A stretch of 64,000 nucleotides of DNA from Agrypnia vestita (Eukaryota > Arthropoda > Insecta > Trichoptera > Phryganeidae). Of this stretch, positions 1 through 12,299 are shown piece by piece (position 1 is the first letter of the stretch; each line of letters opens with the position of its first letter). The DNA is taken from NCBI GenBank assembly GCA_016648135.1, contig JADDOH010000470.1:1-64000 (forward strand), read 5' to 3'. Both the position numbers and the translations under genes were made by a program. Under the pieces are notes generated by a model. The model ran no database searches, had not been told where the DNA came from, and was given only the letters and a program-made list of their open reading frames with translations.

Positions 1-245
1 GGTTGGCAACCAGCGGACCGTGATATGGACCTGGATAACGTATAGAAAAGTCGGTGTTCCAGTTCGACTCCGGGTAAACAGTTACGGCGAGCGCCGTGAA
101 TCGAGTTCAGTTATAATTCATTCACACACACACACATACATATATATATAAGCGTTATATATAATATATAGATATCTATATAGATATATATATATAATAT
201 ATATTATATATATATCTATATCACATATAATCTATATATATTACA
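1..245. repeat. Window edge, then AC/TA simple repeat
   Basis: The first 120 bases are fairly CpG-rich and unassigned; no frame or splice signal could be tied to a gene. From about 121 a short (AC)n run passes into a long TA/TATC tract with several self-complementary stretches, able to form cruciforms. No gene is seen up to about 526. Confidence 0.7.
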
Positions 246-526
246 ATTTTGGTGTTGTTCGAAATGTTATAAATTACAAGTTAAAATAGATGATTATTAA
301 TTCTTTATATTTTAAATGAAAAATCAACCTACACATAAATAATTATTTTTGAGAAATCTTTTATTTATTGATAGATTGAATAATATTGAACAGAGATAAT
401 TTTAGAGCATTATAACATTACGAGCTGAAGGTAGGTGCGTTGACCTAGAAATTCTAAGAGTAAATATCACGATGACAGAGCATATCGAGAGAATGTTAAT
501 GCATTATAATTAATGATTTTTTTATA
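246..526. other. AT-rich intronic stretch, nothing recognised
   Basis: No open frame, repeat boundary or RNA motif could be recognised. It ends at the GTAT duplication that precedes the solo LTR. Confidence 0.5.
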
Positions 527-615
527 GTATTGTAACGAAATGAATTGCGCATTGTCCGAAACTATGGAACCCTCTAGAATATATTAACTATGGTGTTTTG
601 AAAATAGCAATATTG

Positions 616-866
616 GGATGTCAGATCTTTATCCCAATCTTGACAGGTATGTATAACATTGTATTGCTGCTAATTTCGATGTTTTAAGTTTGAAATGTTT
701 GAAATTAAAGAATTCAACAAATTCAAGAAAGCTTTAAAACGTAAGAAAACGTTAATTTATTCACAATGAGCTTTTTATTTGATTGAATTCATTAATTTCA
801 AACATGTCAAACGTAAAACGTCAAAAAAAGGCGTCAAAATGTTATACAATAACTGTGAAAATACAG
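616..866. mobile_element. Foldback (MITE-like) insertion nested in the solo LTR
   Basis: The 14 bases AAATAGCAATATTG occur at 602-615 and 867-880, which looks like a target-site duplication. The enclosed DNA is self-complementary: a stretch near 690-715 containing GTTTGAAATTAA is repeated inverted near 783-808, and TATAACATTGTA near 650 pairs with the ATGTTATACAAT region near 840. It has no coding capacity. The class is unknown. Confidence 0.6.
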
Positions 867-1003
867 AAATAGCAATATTGCTTAGTTCATAATACGGATG
901 TTAAGTACTCTAGTATTACGGAATTATCTACGGAAACGCCTTGTAACATCCTGGAAGCGATGGGAACCTTCTCGCAAATACTAGAAATGATACGAATCTT
1001 CTC

Positions 1004-1077
1004 GAGGATTTGGAAAATCAACGTGTTGCGTATAAATAGCGAGGATTTGAAAAATTAACGTGTTGCGTATAAATAAC
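1004..1077 (+). promoter_or_regulatory. Duplicated TATA-box unit in the solo LTR
   Basis: Two tandem 37-bp units (1004-1040 and 1041-1077) each carry GTTGCGTATAAATA, so the TATA box occurs at 1031 and again at 1068. In an LTR this is the expected core promoter, here doubled. Activity is not shown by the sequence. Confidence 0.6.
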
Positions 1078-1432
1078 GGGGCCCGGTCACGGCGCATAAA
1101 TTTGTTTTGACGTTTGTACCGGTGCAGTATTAGCGACAAGGCGTGGTCAATGTGGCCAGCGCAGTCTAAGCCGAGCGAGAAAATTAGGCAAAATACCTAC
1201 TTACGTACGACAGTTGAACGGAATTTAATCGAAAGCATTAACAAGCGATATTAAAATATTCATAGACGTGTGATAAATTACGAAATTGTATGAATTCGAG
1301 ACTGATATTTTAATTTAATCCGTGTCCAACGATGTTGTCAATTTATGAAAATTATTAATCACTTATTAATTACTCGTTAATTAATCTACATTATTTTGAT
1401 TTGTCTCTCAAGGCCACGTCCCCTGACAGTAT

Positions 1433-2060
1433 TGTAAACCATTAGCTTCCTTTAATAAATATACGTATGAATGAATATTTTCTTCCTACATTTTGAGAAA
1501 TGTAGCCGAGATACGGGTAATGCAAATAACGTATAAGCCCGGCCCCTGTCTGCAAAGATAGTTCCCGGCAGAAATACGGCATTACCTACCTGTAAAATCT
1601 TACTTCCCGAACTTTAGTGCGCCCATTTCGCATACGGATTTCCCACGCGAATGTTTTCGGCGGGAAAGGCGGGAAGGGCGGGAAGGGCGGCCGAGCCGTC
1701 CGCGGAACGTTCCAGAGCGCCCGCGCTGGCCCCGCGCGGCGGAGGAAACTTCCCGCCCCGCCCACATCCTGGCAACTTCCAATTTTATGGTGTTTGAGCA
1801 AGTCCGCCCGCCGCGAGCCGATTTTCCACATACGATGCAATTTGCGATTACGCCCCCCCCACCCCCCCGCGATAAGAATGGTGGAATATGAAAAGAGATT
1901 GCGCTGTCCGCTGATTACGCTCAAAGCATTCTTTAAAACTCCATTTTGTGTCTTTTTCCCTTGTGAAATCTTCGTGGACGGCTCGGGAACCTCGAACTCG
2001 TGGATTCGGACGCTCGATGCGATGTATCCAGACATCCGACGAATGGTACCGCGTGGATAG
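1433..2060. promoter_or_regulatory. GC-rich island with G-quadruplex-type tract
   Basis: From about 1590 to 2060 the sequence is far richer in G+C than its surroundings. At 1662-1687 five GGG runs are separated by one to six bases (GGGAAGGGCGGGAAGGGCGG type), matching a G-quadruplex pattern and GC-box motifs; a run of C residues lies at 1852-1868. Open frames on both strands here are compositional, low-complexity reading frames without a domain, so I do not call a gene. It may be a conserved intronic regulatory element; that is inference. Confidence 0.35.
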
Positions 2061-2820
2061 TTTCCGTTAATCTTGTATCATAATTGGTTAGGTGACTGCA
2101 AAATTACTTGTGATTGCAACCTCCCACACGGCAGGACAGGAGGACTTACTTCTTGGCATCTTTTGTAAGTATAATTCCATTATTTTAGTAAAAACTCGCA
2201 ATGTGAGAAAACATTTTTTTATTCTTTAAAAAACTTATTTTTTATTCTTTAAATTTAAGTAAATAACTCGAGACTAAAAGGATATGGTACTAGCTCCACA
2301 CATATTCATAAGATAATGAAAAATAGTAGTTTTTATTTGATTAATACACAAAATGAAATTGAAATATATAGCTTCATATTCTACTTATTACATGAAAATT
2401 TACCATGTGAGACGAAGTTAATTTCATTACCGTTTATGTATGACCTTTTATAAAATAAAGGTTTATCCAATGGTGTACGTATTACATAGACGTAATATTT
2501 CACATAGACGTATGAATTGTCTGTGGACTACGAATTGAAATGATAATATTTTAAAAATATTCGAGGGCAGTCTCCCTTCGCTTTTTGAAAATGATAAAAT
2601 ACGACTGAGCAATTATTTAACAATTATTCAAAAAAAATGCACGGTTTTCTACTGTCCTTATGGATGAACTAGCTCACGCGTAATCTGAGCTTAAGGTGCT
2701 ATGGCACACGGGACCGATTGCGCTGTCTGTGTAACGAGACCATCCGCGTGTAAATTGCACAATGCCTTCAAGAAAGAGAATTATGGATGAACAGATGAGC
2801 CCAACTAAGCCGTTCTTCTT
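2061..2820. other. Intronic stretch, nothing recognised
   Basis: AT-rich, without a supported open frame, RNA gene or repeat boundary. Confidence 0.5.
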
Positions 2821-2837
2821 GTCTATACCTATAAAAC

Positions 2838-2932
2838 TCAATGTCTGTCTGTTTGTCTGTCTGTCTGTCTAGCTGTTTGTCTGTCTGTCTGTTTAGCTGT
2901 TTGTCTGTTGTCTGTCTGTCTATACAAATCTA
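2838..2932. repeat. CTGT/TGTT microsatellite
   Basis: Repeated CTGT and TTGT tetranucleotides lie at the tail side of copy A, between the ATTGAG tail motif and the first tandem unit. The corresponding place in copy B lacks it, so it expanded after insertion or in this subfamily. Confidence 0.85.
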
Positions 2933-3720
2933 CACCGTCTGTTCGATTCGACTCAAATTTTGCATAGTTATGCTTTAGGACCCGGCGGGTAACATAGGCG
3001 ACATTTTTTCCCTCCCCTCTTACCCTTTTCCCTCCCCCTGATATATGTTCAATGCAAATCTGTTCCGTTCGACCAATCGGACTCGAAATTTGCAAACATA
3101 TTCTTTAGGACTAGATGGGTATTATAAACGGCATTTTATCTTCCGTCTCTACCCATCCCCTCCCCCCAAATATGTCCAAATCCATACCGTTTGACCGATC
3201 TGCCTCAAAAATTTCGCACGTATTCTTAGGGACCCAGTGGGTAATATAGGTAACATTAACCCCCTCCACCTTTCCCTCCTCTTCCTCTAACATATTTTGC
3301 ATCCAAATCTGTACCGTTTAATAATCTAACCCAAATTTAGGACGATACGGGTAATATAGGTGACATTTTCCCACCCCTCTACACCCCTCCCCTGATTTAT
3401 TTTCTGTGCAAATCTACACCGTTTGACTTGATTTGATTCTAATTTTTACACGTAGACTAAGGGATCCGGTGGATAACATAGGTGACATTTGCCCCTCATC
3501 GTTTACCCCACCCCCCTCCCCAGATATATTTTCCGTGCAAATCTGTACCGTTTGACCGATCTGACCCAAATTTTGTTAACTTATTATTTAGGACCTGACA
3601 GGTAATATAGGCAACATTTCCTTTTCCCCCTTTAACCCATCCCTTCCTCCAGATATATTTTCTGTACAAATCTATACTGCTTGACCAATTGGACCCAAAT
3701 TTTGCATACAATTCCCGACG
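2933..3720 (-). repeat. Minisatellite, about seven 125-bp units
   Basis: The ACCGT-type landmark recurs near 2933, 3064, 3186, 3312, 3418, 3547 and 3675, a spacing of 106 to 131 bases. The units differ from each other by many substitutions and small indels, so the array is old. Short open frames across it on the minus strand come from the repeat and are not genes. Confidence 0.75.
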
Positions 3721-3881
3721 GAAAAAATATGCCACATTTCTTCCCTAGACATCCTATACATCCCAACCTTGATTAAAGGGAAACATTGTTTTAATTAGAA
3801 GCTTTGTAACCTTTGTTTTCCCCCTAAATTTATTTTCAACTTAATCCTTAACCCGTGCGACGCCGGGTATGAACAGCTAGT

Positions 3882-5231
3882 AGGTACAATATATTTCTCA
3901 ATAGCTCTTCTAGTTGGAATCTTGTGACACAGTATAGCAATAATAAGTCAACCTCATCGTCAAAATCAGTTCATGTTTTAAAGGCTTAGAAAACTGCGAA
4001 TATTCCAGATTGGATTTCGTTATTTCTATCGTGTGGGAAAAATTGCTTACTGCGCACGAAGCCGAGCGAAGCAATATGAACTTTCAGGGCCACGCGTGCA
4101 GTTTTGAACTAGCGCGGAACTAGGGCGAATGATGCGGCCAACGGCTGAACCGCAACCCCGACGACCTGCCTCAAATCGTCTCATCCCTCCGAATCTACTA
4201 AACCATCATTTTTTGTTTCTTCGCCTTTGAAAACAATATGAGTTTATTATATAAGTGGTCTGTTCCGAGGCTCATTCCAAGGAGTTGGGTTTCATGAATA
4301 TCATTAAATACCATAAAATATCATTAGAAACAAAAATATTTTTAAGTAATTCTAATCTTTGTAGTTATTATAAATAGTTATGTAACCTTAAAAATTTAGT
4401 CATAATTAATACGCAAACATAAAAGTGATATTTTGTCCCTGTATAGGTAAAAATCCCTCACCACACACAAGAAACATGATTCTTTTTGGTGAGGTGTATA
4501 CATACAAAAAAAATTGAATTGTAAACATTTTCTAGGTATCATTGGAATAAAATATTATATATATTATTAATTGATTAATAAAAAAATATAAAAACTTACC
4601 AAGTGATATTGGAATAATATTAAGATAATGAGGTGTAAACATTCAACACGAATGATATTAAAATTATCTAAAATTTTCAAATTATGACTAAATAATTATT
4701 AATAGGCATGAAATATTCACTTTCACCTGGAAAAGAAGAATTTTTACCTGGAAAAGAGATAGAAAAAATATGAATGTTTATATTCATAACTCATAATGGC
4801 CAATATTGCGGATAATGAGTTTTACCTCTAAAAGAACCATTTAATGAGAAGAATGAAAAATCACACATGCAACCAATACCACCTCAAGGCATACATACAT
4901 ACGTCGGTCATGTTTTTTAAAAATTAGACTATTCTAAAAATATAAAATTTACGTATTCTCAGATAAATATTCCAAACAAGTTGTGACAGAGTAGGTTTTT
5001 GGTACTGTTTTAAAAAAAATTATTATAATTTTACAATGAAAAATTATCAAATTGAGCCCGCTAACTCGGTGGAGCTAACTAACTAAGCCCACTAACTACT
5101 TTGGATTGTATTAAAATACTAATAATATTAAAAGTTTAGACCAGAATACAAAGTGATATGGGAAGAAATAGATAAGAAGACACATGACGTATGAATAAGA
5201 CAAAACTTATTTGTTTAAATAATAATTTATG
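3882..5231. other. Intronic stretch, nothing recognised
   Basis: Mostly AT-rich. A less AT-rich patch near 4035-4200 has no recognisable coding or RNA signal. Confidence 0.5.
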
Positions 5232-5235
5232 TTAA

Positions 5236-5463
5236 CCCATTCGGCCCGGATCGATTCGATCGTGCTGATCGATCGTTCACATAAAAAAATATTTCACGCT
5301 AACTAAACCGTTTTCCGGGTTCAAACCGGCCTGCAATGATCCTGCGCTGTACTGCGCGTATACGCACCATCATTGCAGGCCGGTTTGAACCCGAAAAACG
5401 GTTTAGTTAGTGGGAAATATATATAAAGTGAACGTACGATCGTATCGATCCGGGCTGAAAGGG
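5236..5463. mobile_element. Foldback MITE at a TTAA site (piggyBac-type)
   Basis: A TTAA precedes the element (5232-5235) and TTAA occurs again at 5466-5469. The ends are inverted copies: CCCATTCGGCCCGGATCGAT on the left against CCCTTTCAGCCCGGATCGAT read from the right. Inside, a 42-base arm at 5299-5340 matches the reverse complement of 5369-5410 at 41 positions, with a 28-base loop containing the palindrome GCGTATACGC. It has no coding capacity. TTAA targets and CCC starts fit piggyBac-type MITEs; the right-hand target copy is offset by two T, so the assignment is likely rather than certain. Confidence 0.7.
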
Positions 5464-5469
5464 TTTTAA

Positions 5470-8400
5470 TGTATAGATTATCCATTCAAAAAAAAAATGT
5501 AGTTTTTATTTGCGCTATCCAAGAACTGCTGCAAATCAGGAGGATTTTTTGTGATAAGATAAATTCTTGCAACAATTCCATGTGCTGATTTTCTTTTTTA
5601 TAATCGTACTCTTCATCTTTCAATGGAAAAATATTGCTCAAATATACTTATAATAAACAAAAACTTTTAGCATAGTCTCTTAGATTAAAATAATCTTTAA
5701 TAAATTAATCTTTAATCATAAAGATACGCATCTAATATCGATGGATTAGTAACACAATAACGTATGTACGAAAATTGTCAAGATTTTAAAAGATAGGCAA
5801 ACAAGTTTTTTTAGATTGAAGGCTGAAATTTAGATTACTTTAAGTAACAAGAAAATCAAATTTACTTGTTTTTGCATTTTTTCGTATTGTATTTTTTCAT
5901 TCGAATAGGCTGAAAAGTTCAATACAATTGCACTACTTTTTTAACTTCGAAGTCATGAAATACGTTTCAGATTCTTTCACTTTCGCGAAAAAATATTTTG
6001 TGTTACGGACAGAACCGCTTATTCCAAATCAATTGGCATACCTGCTTCACAAAAACGCATCGTTCTAAATATGTTTTGTATTATTAAACCATGCGACATG
6101 AAATTTTTGAGACTCTTTTTTTAAAATGAATACATTAAATAGTAATTTTTATCTTCCACCCACTAACTTGTAAGATTTATAATTATTATAGATAGAAAGA
6201 GTATTAAATCGATTTTTGAATCGCAACATTATTTTTTTATACCATACAAATAATTTTCGTATTTTTTTACCACCCAGATATATTCACATCCCGGATAATG
6301 CGATCCGTATATATTAAATTGCTTACCAAAAATACTTGCAGCGGTCGCCGGATGTTTACTTCACAAAAATATGACCAAGAATGAATTCGCCAGAAAATAA
6401 CATTCGTTGTAATCCAACAATCTCATTTGGAGAAAAATGTTCTCCGAGGTAAACCGCTTAAAAAATGTGCGCATTGAGCGAAAACGCTTGTATTGCTCAG
6501 TCTACTATTTGCCGAGCGGCATTCGAGAATCCCGGCTGTAACGATTATTGCAATTTATAAACCACTTTCTTCCGACAAAATGAAAATACAACTACGTAAA
6601 TTGTCCATTTTATATTTCAAATCAATTCCGTGTTCCCAGCCAGATTTTCAACCAAATGTACCAACCAGCTTTGCACGAAATCTAATAAAATAACCACAGG
6701 TTACGAACATTTCTTGGACATTTCATTACGTAACTTTTGGTTTGTTTAAAAATTTCACATTAATTACAATTTTCCCAATGTGTGGATAATAAATTTGTTT
6801 TGTTTATAATCATATTTTATCAACGAGCTTTAAATCAAATTTCGTGAGGTTATAAGGTTATCATTAGGTTTTGTTACGTGGTCAGTAACTTTTGTTTGTT
6901 TATCAGCAACTCTTATTAGAATGTTAGCGGTTCTTCTTAGGTTGGAAAATTTTTATCAAATAACACTTCTATAGCTAGAGTACAATAGTATCAGTGGAAT
7001 AAAATAATTACCGCATCTCCAAGAACACCTGAGGTGCGAACGTGAACGTAAATTTACTGTAGGGAAGGGAATTACTGTAGTAAATTTACTATAGGATCTA
7101 GCCTATTTGTTTACTTCAGTAATGTAAACATTTTATTTAACAATATGTTATTGTTACAACTGGTGAGACACTTGAGAAGTAAAAATAACTAGGTTATTGA
7201 AAATGGTTTGATGACTAATAATGCCGCATAATTGTCAGCACAACTATCAAAGTTGCATACTTCGTATACATTTTCCTCAGTGAGAAATATTCGGATAGGT
7301 AGTTCATGTAGATCCATGTAGATAAGCAGTATTTCTTTAAGCCTGTTTAATCCACGACACCCCCCCCCCTTGACCTCGGAGTGGAGATACAAGGGTAGAT
7401 TCAATTTTGGTACATTTATTTTCATCCCTCGGCGACGTATTATATCGTATCGGTATTCGGTATCGGGTATTGTTGATGATCGAATATATCGACTCGCGAC
7501 TAAAATCGCGCATATATTTTATTGGGTGCCGAATCCCAGGTTCAATGGTGAAAAGTATGAAATTTTAAAAATGTTCACATAAATATACTCATACAGATCG
7601 CAAATGATAACACGTGTACATAATTTCAGAATTTCTTTAATATACTTTTAAACTTTTCTGATTTCTATAATATTCATTTAACTGTAGATCACATGAATTT
7701 TTTTCATTAAAACGTGTTCAGAAACGTGAACATTGATGACAATAAGTGGTTTAAATAAAATAAAAAAACAAAATAAAATTTTATTTACTATCGTATATAG
7801 GTGGCTTTTTAATTGCGTTAACCTTATACACAACAGGAAATCTTCTTGTATGATGATGTATGCGTAAAACTTATCTCCGTTGAAGTGATTTGCGAGCTGA
7901 AATATGTAGTAATTGTTTAATTTTATTTATCATCAGAATAAAGCTAAGCCTGAGAACTTAGACAAATTATAAATGTCATGTAAAAGCATAGTTTTGTATT
8001 TTTATTTATTTGAATTGAAGCTTATAATGCATGAAGATGTTTTACAAAGAAAAAGATTAAAGCTCCATACATCTATAAAATTACTTTAAGTTAATGTTTG
8101 TGTATGTGCGTGTTTATGTGCGTGTATGTGCGTTGTACGTTGGTTTAAAGTCTATGAAATCATTATATTGAGTTTTTGCTTAAGAATATACTTTATGTCT
8201 GCGAATAAGTCCATGCCAAGGGAATGATTATTAAATTTTAAAGAATTCGATTTTAAAAGAAAAGTCTTTGACTGATGCATTTTTATAAAACCAAGTAGTC
8301 GTTGAATTTTGAGGTTGTTTAAATGCAACAACAAGTAAGGGCGTAGAGATGAACCGTGATTGTAAGTGATATAATGATTGTTTTTGTGTATTTGGTGTTT

Positions 8401-9330
8401 GATTGTAATTCAGCGAGAAATCACTGGAATACTAGAAACTAATTCAATGCAGTTGAATCGTTCAATCTTAAATCCAATTATTGATTCGAATCGAACACAA
8501 TCACAGCTTATCTTATTATTTCTAGGTACTTAATGAAAATTAGAATTGTCGAATTTTATTCTCAGATGTTAGTAATGTTTGCATTTAGCACTTAATAAGG
8601 AAAATAACCAAAAGATAATAATAAATCAATGGGAATTTAGAGCCCTTCATATATATAATTAAATTAGAAAATTCCCTTAAATTTTCTGTGACAGAAGTAA
8701 AAATGTAATTATTATTAAATTAAAGTGGTTTTGAAATACCAAACTTACCTGTTTCTTTACCTGACACGTGGACCATATCACTATTCTTTTAATTAGCAGT
8801 AGAATTTATCCCAGTTAGAATAAAGCTTATTTCGGTTAACGTGTGGGTTTAATTTGTTTATTTTGAATTTTGAAGTAATAAAGGGTGTTTGTTATAAAGG
8901 ATAATAATATGACGTTTCGTGAAGTTTATTTTGTGTAGCATTTTTTAAATAAAATAATTTCCGGAAAATTCATGCTGCAAATATATATTCTCTTTAGTAT
9001 TTTAAGTATTTAAACGGTTGGTAGTCACATTGTAGTAAACATAAGTGTTTAACAAGGTTTCATTAACACATTTTTATTAACTTTATTTATTTTGTCATCA
9101 AATTTTCAATGTTATGTATAATATTTAAAAAAAAAACCTTTAAGTAAATGTATGACAGTTTGAGGACGAAACTGGTGACGTTCAATGAATCAGCGGAAGA
9201 TGCAAACAAAACAAATAAGGCAAGTTTTTTGGTATAAAATATATCGCTGTCCCTTGATAAAACCTCTCCTAGTAGTCGTTCTTTACGTTTTATCTCAGAC
9301 ACAGCCCTGTGATAAAATAAACCGAGGATT
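5470..9330. other. Long AT-rich intronic stretch
   Basis: No gene is supported. Items seen: a nine-base C run at about 7361, a GT/TGTGCG-rich tract at about 8097-8142, and a less AT-rich patch at 7370-7550 with no domain in any frame. Confidence 0.5.
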
Positions 9331-9412
9331 CTATATTCCCCCACACGCTGGTCCCGAAGCTGGAATACTGTACCCCCCTACACGCTAGTCCTGGAACCGG
9401 GATAATATTTTC
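9331..9412. repeat. Two-unit tandem repeat, about 40 bp
   Basis: Two neighbouring units share CCCCCACACGCTGGTCC against CCCCCTACACGCTAGTCC, followed by similar GCTGGAATA and ACCGGGATA parts. This is a short diverged tandem duplication. Confidence 0.6.
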
Positions 9413-9420
9413 CACCTACG

Positions 9421-12180
9421 TATAACGCCATATCGGAGACGTCTAAGAAAGAAAAAGGCAGATAGCAAAGTCGATTGGAAAAAGATTACCGAGTATCATT
9501 GAGCTATATTTTAGCGTTAAACCGAAAGAGAACTATCCATCGGGGAGTTCGGATTACCTTTCACGTGAAAAGCAACATTTGTAAATCTCCATGACGTTAT
9601 TTTCAATTACATTCTAAAATGTCGAAATAATCGCGCTATTTACATTATAAAATATGTATGAATCGATTTGGAAGACGCCAGGGAAATATTTTATTGTTTT
9701 TTTAATACAAAAACAATTTAAAGCCATTTAAATTATATAAAACCTCTACATGGTTTATAATTTTTCATAACAACATGCTAAATACCTCCAGAAATTTTTG
9801 ATTTTATTATATTTTATCTTTATTTGAATGACTTTAAATATATTATTTAAAAAAATGTTTTATAGGAATAATACAGTCAGCATAGTTTATTAACTATGGT
9901 ATCAAAACAATATTTACATCTCAGATTAGTAGTTTTTAAATATTTCTGAAATAAACATGTTATATAATTTTTTTAATAAACAGACCGATTACATGTTATT
10001 AGTTTTGTTAATTATAAATATATGACATTAACATGATGACACATGTTGCAAGAATTATTATAGGTATAAAATATTGTCGGTAATTATAAAACATATTTCC
10101 GCATGAGAAAAATGTATCAATGAAGTTAGCGTTTAACGTAGCATTTAACGTAAAGAAATTAAAACTGCAATAGAACTTTAATTATTTCATATTAAAATTT
10201 ATTTTAGGTACTAAATAGACTCATTAAATATATTATATTTATTTGTCTGCATTTTGTTATTTATTTATTTATTTTACACCTATTACAAAATAATCAGAAT
10301 CTTATATATATCTAGATACCAGTGTACATTATAAATGTGAATAAAATCTGCTTACATGATCTACGACGCTAGTACTGTTATTGGAGCGATTGTATACGGT
10401 TTTCAAAGTGCTGTTATATTATCAATGCGTTTTCAAAAATAAATTTTTGCGATATGTGATGTAAAACGATTCATTTTTCAAAGTGTACATACACGATCTC
10501 CGAAGTTTTATGATATCATTATAGAATCAATATTTTCACACGGACCTGATACGCCCTCCCTCGCGGGCCGAGTGGGTTAGCCCGCAGTTTCCACTGAAAT
10601 AATATGGCCGATCCCTCACCCCGCAGAGGAAATGGACTCCAAGTGCGAGGAATAAGTTTCCAGGTGGACTTTACAGCTTTCCGCTACGGAGTATTTGAAG
10701 AATCTTTATGTCCAAAGTCAATAGACATGCACGAATTGTGAAACATATCGGGCTCGCTCGGCTGCTTTTGTACTATTGAATTGTAACTTTTATATGATTT
10801 CTTATTTGATTATGCCATTCGCTTATCTGCAAAATGGAATTAACAACATGAAAGCGCTTATTATATACCTATTGTAGTTTTTATTTCAATATGTGTATAC
10901 TGTTAAGAAACGATTTTAAGCTGGCGTATGTGTGACTTTCACAAGCGGACGGGACGATTTCGGTCGCCATTTTAATTTACAACTAATCAGGTGTCCGCGG
11001 CTTATTGCCTTCAGTAACTCCTGCCTGGTACGGGATAGCACAGAAAGCTATCTAGATAGAAGAAATAGAGAACGAGTTTGCTTGGACGCCCAACACCCGA
11101 ATGAGAATTATATCATGGCACAGGCAATGATATATCGGTGTTTAATACGAAAACATTATTCATCACAATGGATAGACAAAGTAAATCACGGGTGTAATTA
11201 ACGTTATATTTGATTCAAGTTTATATGTGATCTAACAATTTTTCTGAATAAACATCACCAGCATAACAAACATTTTAATATGACAGCAATGAGATAAAAG
11301 TATCATTTTCTGCCCCGCTTAGTCCGTGACATCTCCACTTATGGGCAATAGCAATATGGAGTATTACATATATGGTGATATTATTTTTAGGGAAATCGAA
11401 AGTAAACAACGATATGGTATGGAGTTATGGTTCACAATAAAATTTCTAAATTTAAAATGAAATTCTTAGATTTTATTATTCTGTTTGCCATAAGAAGGAA
11501 TTCAATTTTTTATATAGGTAGTTCATTAAAACTTTGAAAAAAAAAAAAAACAGTTTTTAGAATTAAAACCATAGGGAATTTTCATGATGATGAATTTACT
11601 AAAAAACAGTTGAATTTAAAGATGACTTGTGTAATAAGTAATTTGCAGTATGCAGTGATTTGCAGAAAATGCAGTAAATTATAAAGGACTTTTTAAAGTC
11701 CGTCTTAAATATTGATTAGCTCGACGTAACTTATTAAACTCAGCTTTGAGATATCTATACTCGGCTCTATGCTGCTCCAAACACCCGTGCATACACAAAC
11801 ATATTTATATACGTTATTTAAGTGTATTCATATATTAAAAATATGAAACATGTGTGTATAAAACATAATAAAAGAATAACAGAATAGATTCACCAGAACA
11901 GGATAGCACCAAAAATCAAAAAATTACAGTATATAAAAAATAATCATATAAAAAGGTGATTTAAAAATTATTTTATTTTCATTTCATTCAATTTAAATAA
12001 TTCTATATAATTAATTTAAATCACTATTGCTGCATATTACGACGTAGCATTTTCCGGTAACATACGCAAACTTTTCCACGTATCAAAATTCGTTTTGTCG
12101 TTTTCTCTATTCAATAAAAAGTGTGTTTCCTTAGAGATACGGTTTTATAAAATCTCGTGGAAAAGTAAGAGTTTTCTCTT
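9421..12180. other. Intronic stretch with one GC-rich patch
   Basis: Mostly AT-rich. At 10550-10690 a GC-richer patch (CCCTCGCGGGCCGAGTGGG and following) stands out but has no coding or RNA signal; it is a candidate conserved noncoding element only. An open frame at 10932-11201 has no recognisable domain and is not called. Confidence 0.45.
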
Positions 12181-12181
12181 G

Positions 12182-12216
<35 letters not shown>

Positions 12217-12229
12217 ATATATATATATG
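12181..12229. repeat. (TA)n microsatellite
   Basis: About 24 TA repeats with a single phase break in the middle. A second shorter (TA)n follows the LINE tail at 12608-12631. Confidence 0.95.
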
Positions 12230-12299
12230 CTGAGGAAGTGATTCACCCTTGGCCTCTGAATTGGCAAAAAATATTTATATAATTTACAGTATATTATAA

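Larger units (their letters stand above)
531..1428 (+). mobile_element. Solo LTR (Ty3/gypsy-like) with GTAT target duplication
   Basis: The unit begins TGTAACGA and ends CCCTGACA (TG...CA), and the four bases GTAT occur immediately on both sides (527-530 and 1429-1432). Two TATAAATA boxes lie inside. No gag, pol or primer-binding site follows, so this is a solo LTR. A 251-bp foldback element plus a 14-base duplication interrupts it; without them it would be about 633 bp, close to the 625-bp related LTR at 55028-55652. Both share a 3' part reading TTTGTCTC...CACG...CCC...TGACA. The Ty3/gypsy assignment is inferred from TG/CA ends and the 4-bp duplication only. Confidence 0.7.
2822..3881 (-). 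mobile_element. Dispersed repeat with internal 125-bp tandem units (copy A)
   Basis: Read on the minus strand it starts ACTAGCTGTTCATACCCGGC near 3881, runs through a head of about 160 bp, then about seven degenerate tandem units, and ends with CATTGAGTTTTATAGGTATA. Each unit holds a purine-rich part (GGGGAGGG type), then TTACCCGCCGGGTCCTAAAG and a part like CAAATTTGGGTCAGATCGG. The head and tail recur in the same order at 14956-17204, so both are copies of one family. It has no coding capacity. The ACTAGCTGT start and ATAGATA-type end are also seen in the repeats at 24901 and 31600, suggesting one wider group whose mobilising enzyme I cannot name. Confidence 0.7.

Noticed and set aside
1617..2060. 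147-codon plus-strand open frame and its minus-strand counterpart
   Set aside because: Gly/Lys- and Pro-rich translation follows directly from GGGAAGGGC-type repeats and high GC; no domain, and frames are open on both strands as expected of composition.
2933..3720. CRISPR-like array
   Set aside because: Units are about 125 bp, diverged along their whole length, with no short identical repeat separated by unique spacers, and the context is an insect genome.
2838..3735. Short minus-strand proteins in the 125-bp units
   Set aside because: The frames run through degenerate tandem repeats and differ from unit to unit; no conserved reading frame across units.
10932..11201. 89-codon plus-strand open frame as a possible exon
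   Set aside because: No domain, no conserved splice signals that would join it to the RRM exon in phase, and no resemblance to the Musashi-family N-terminus.
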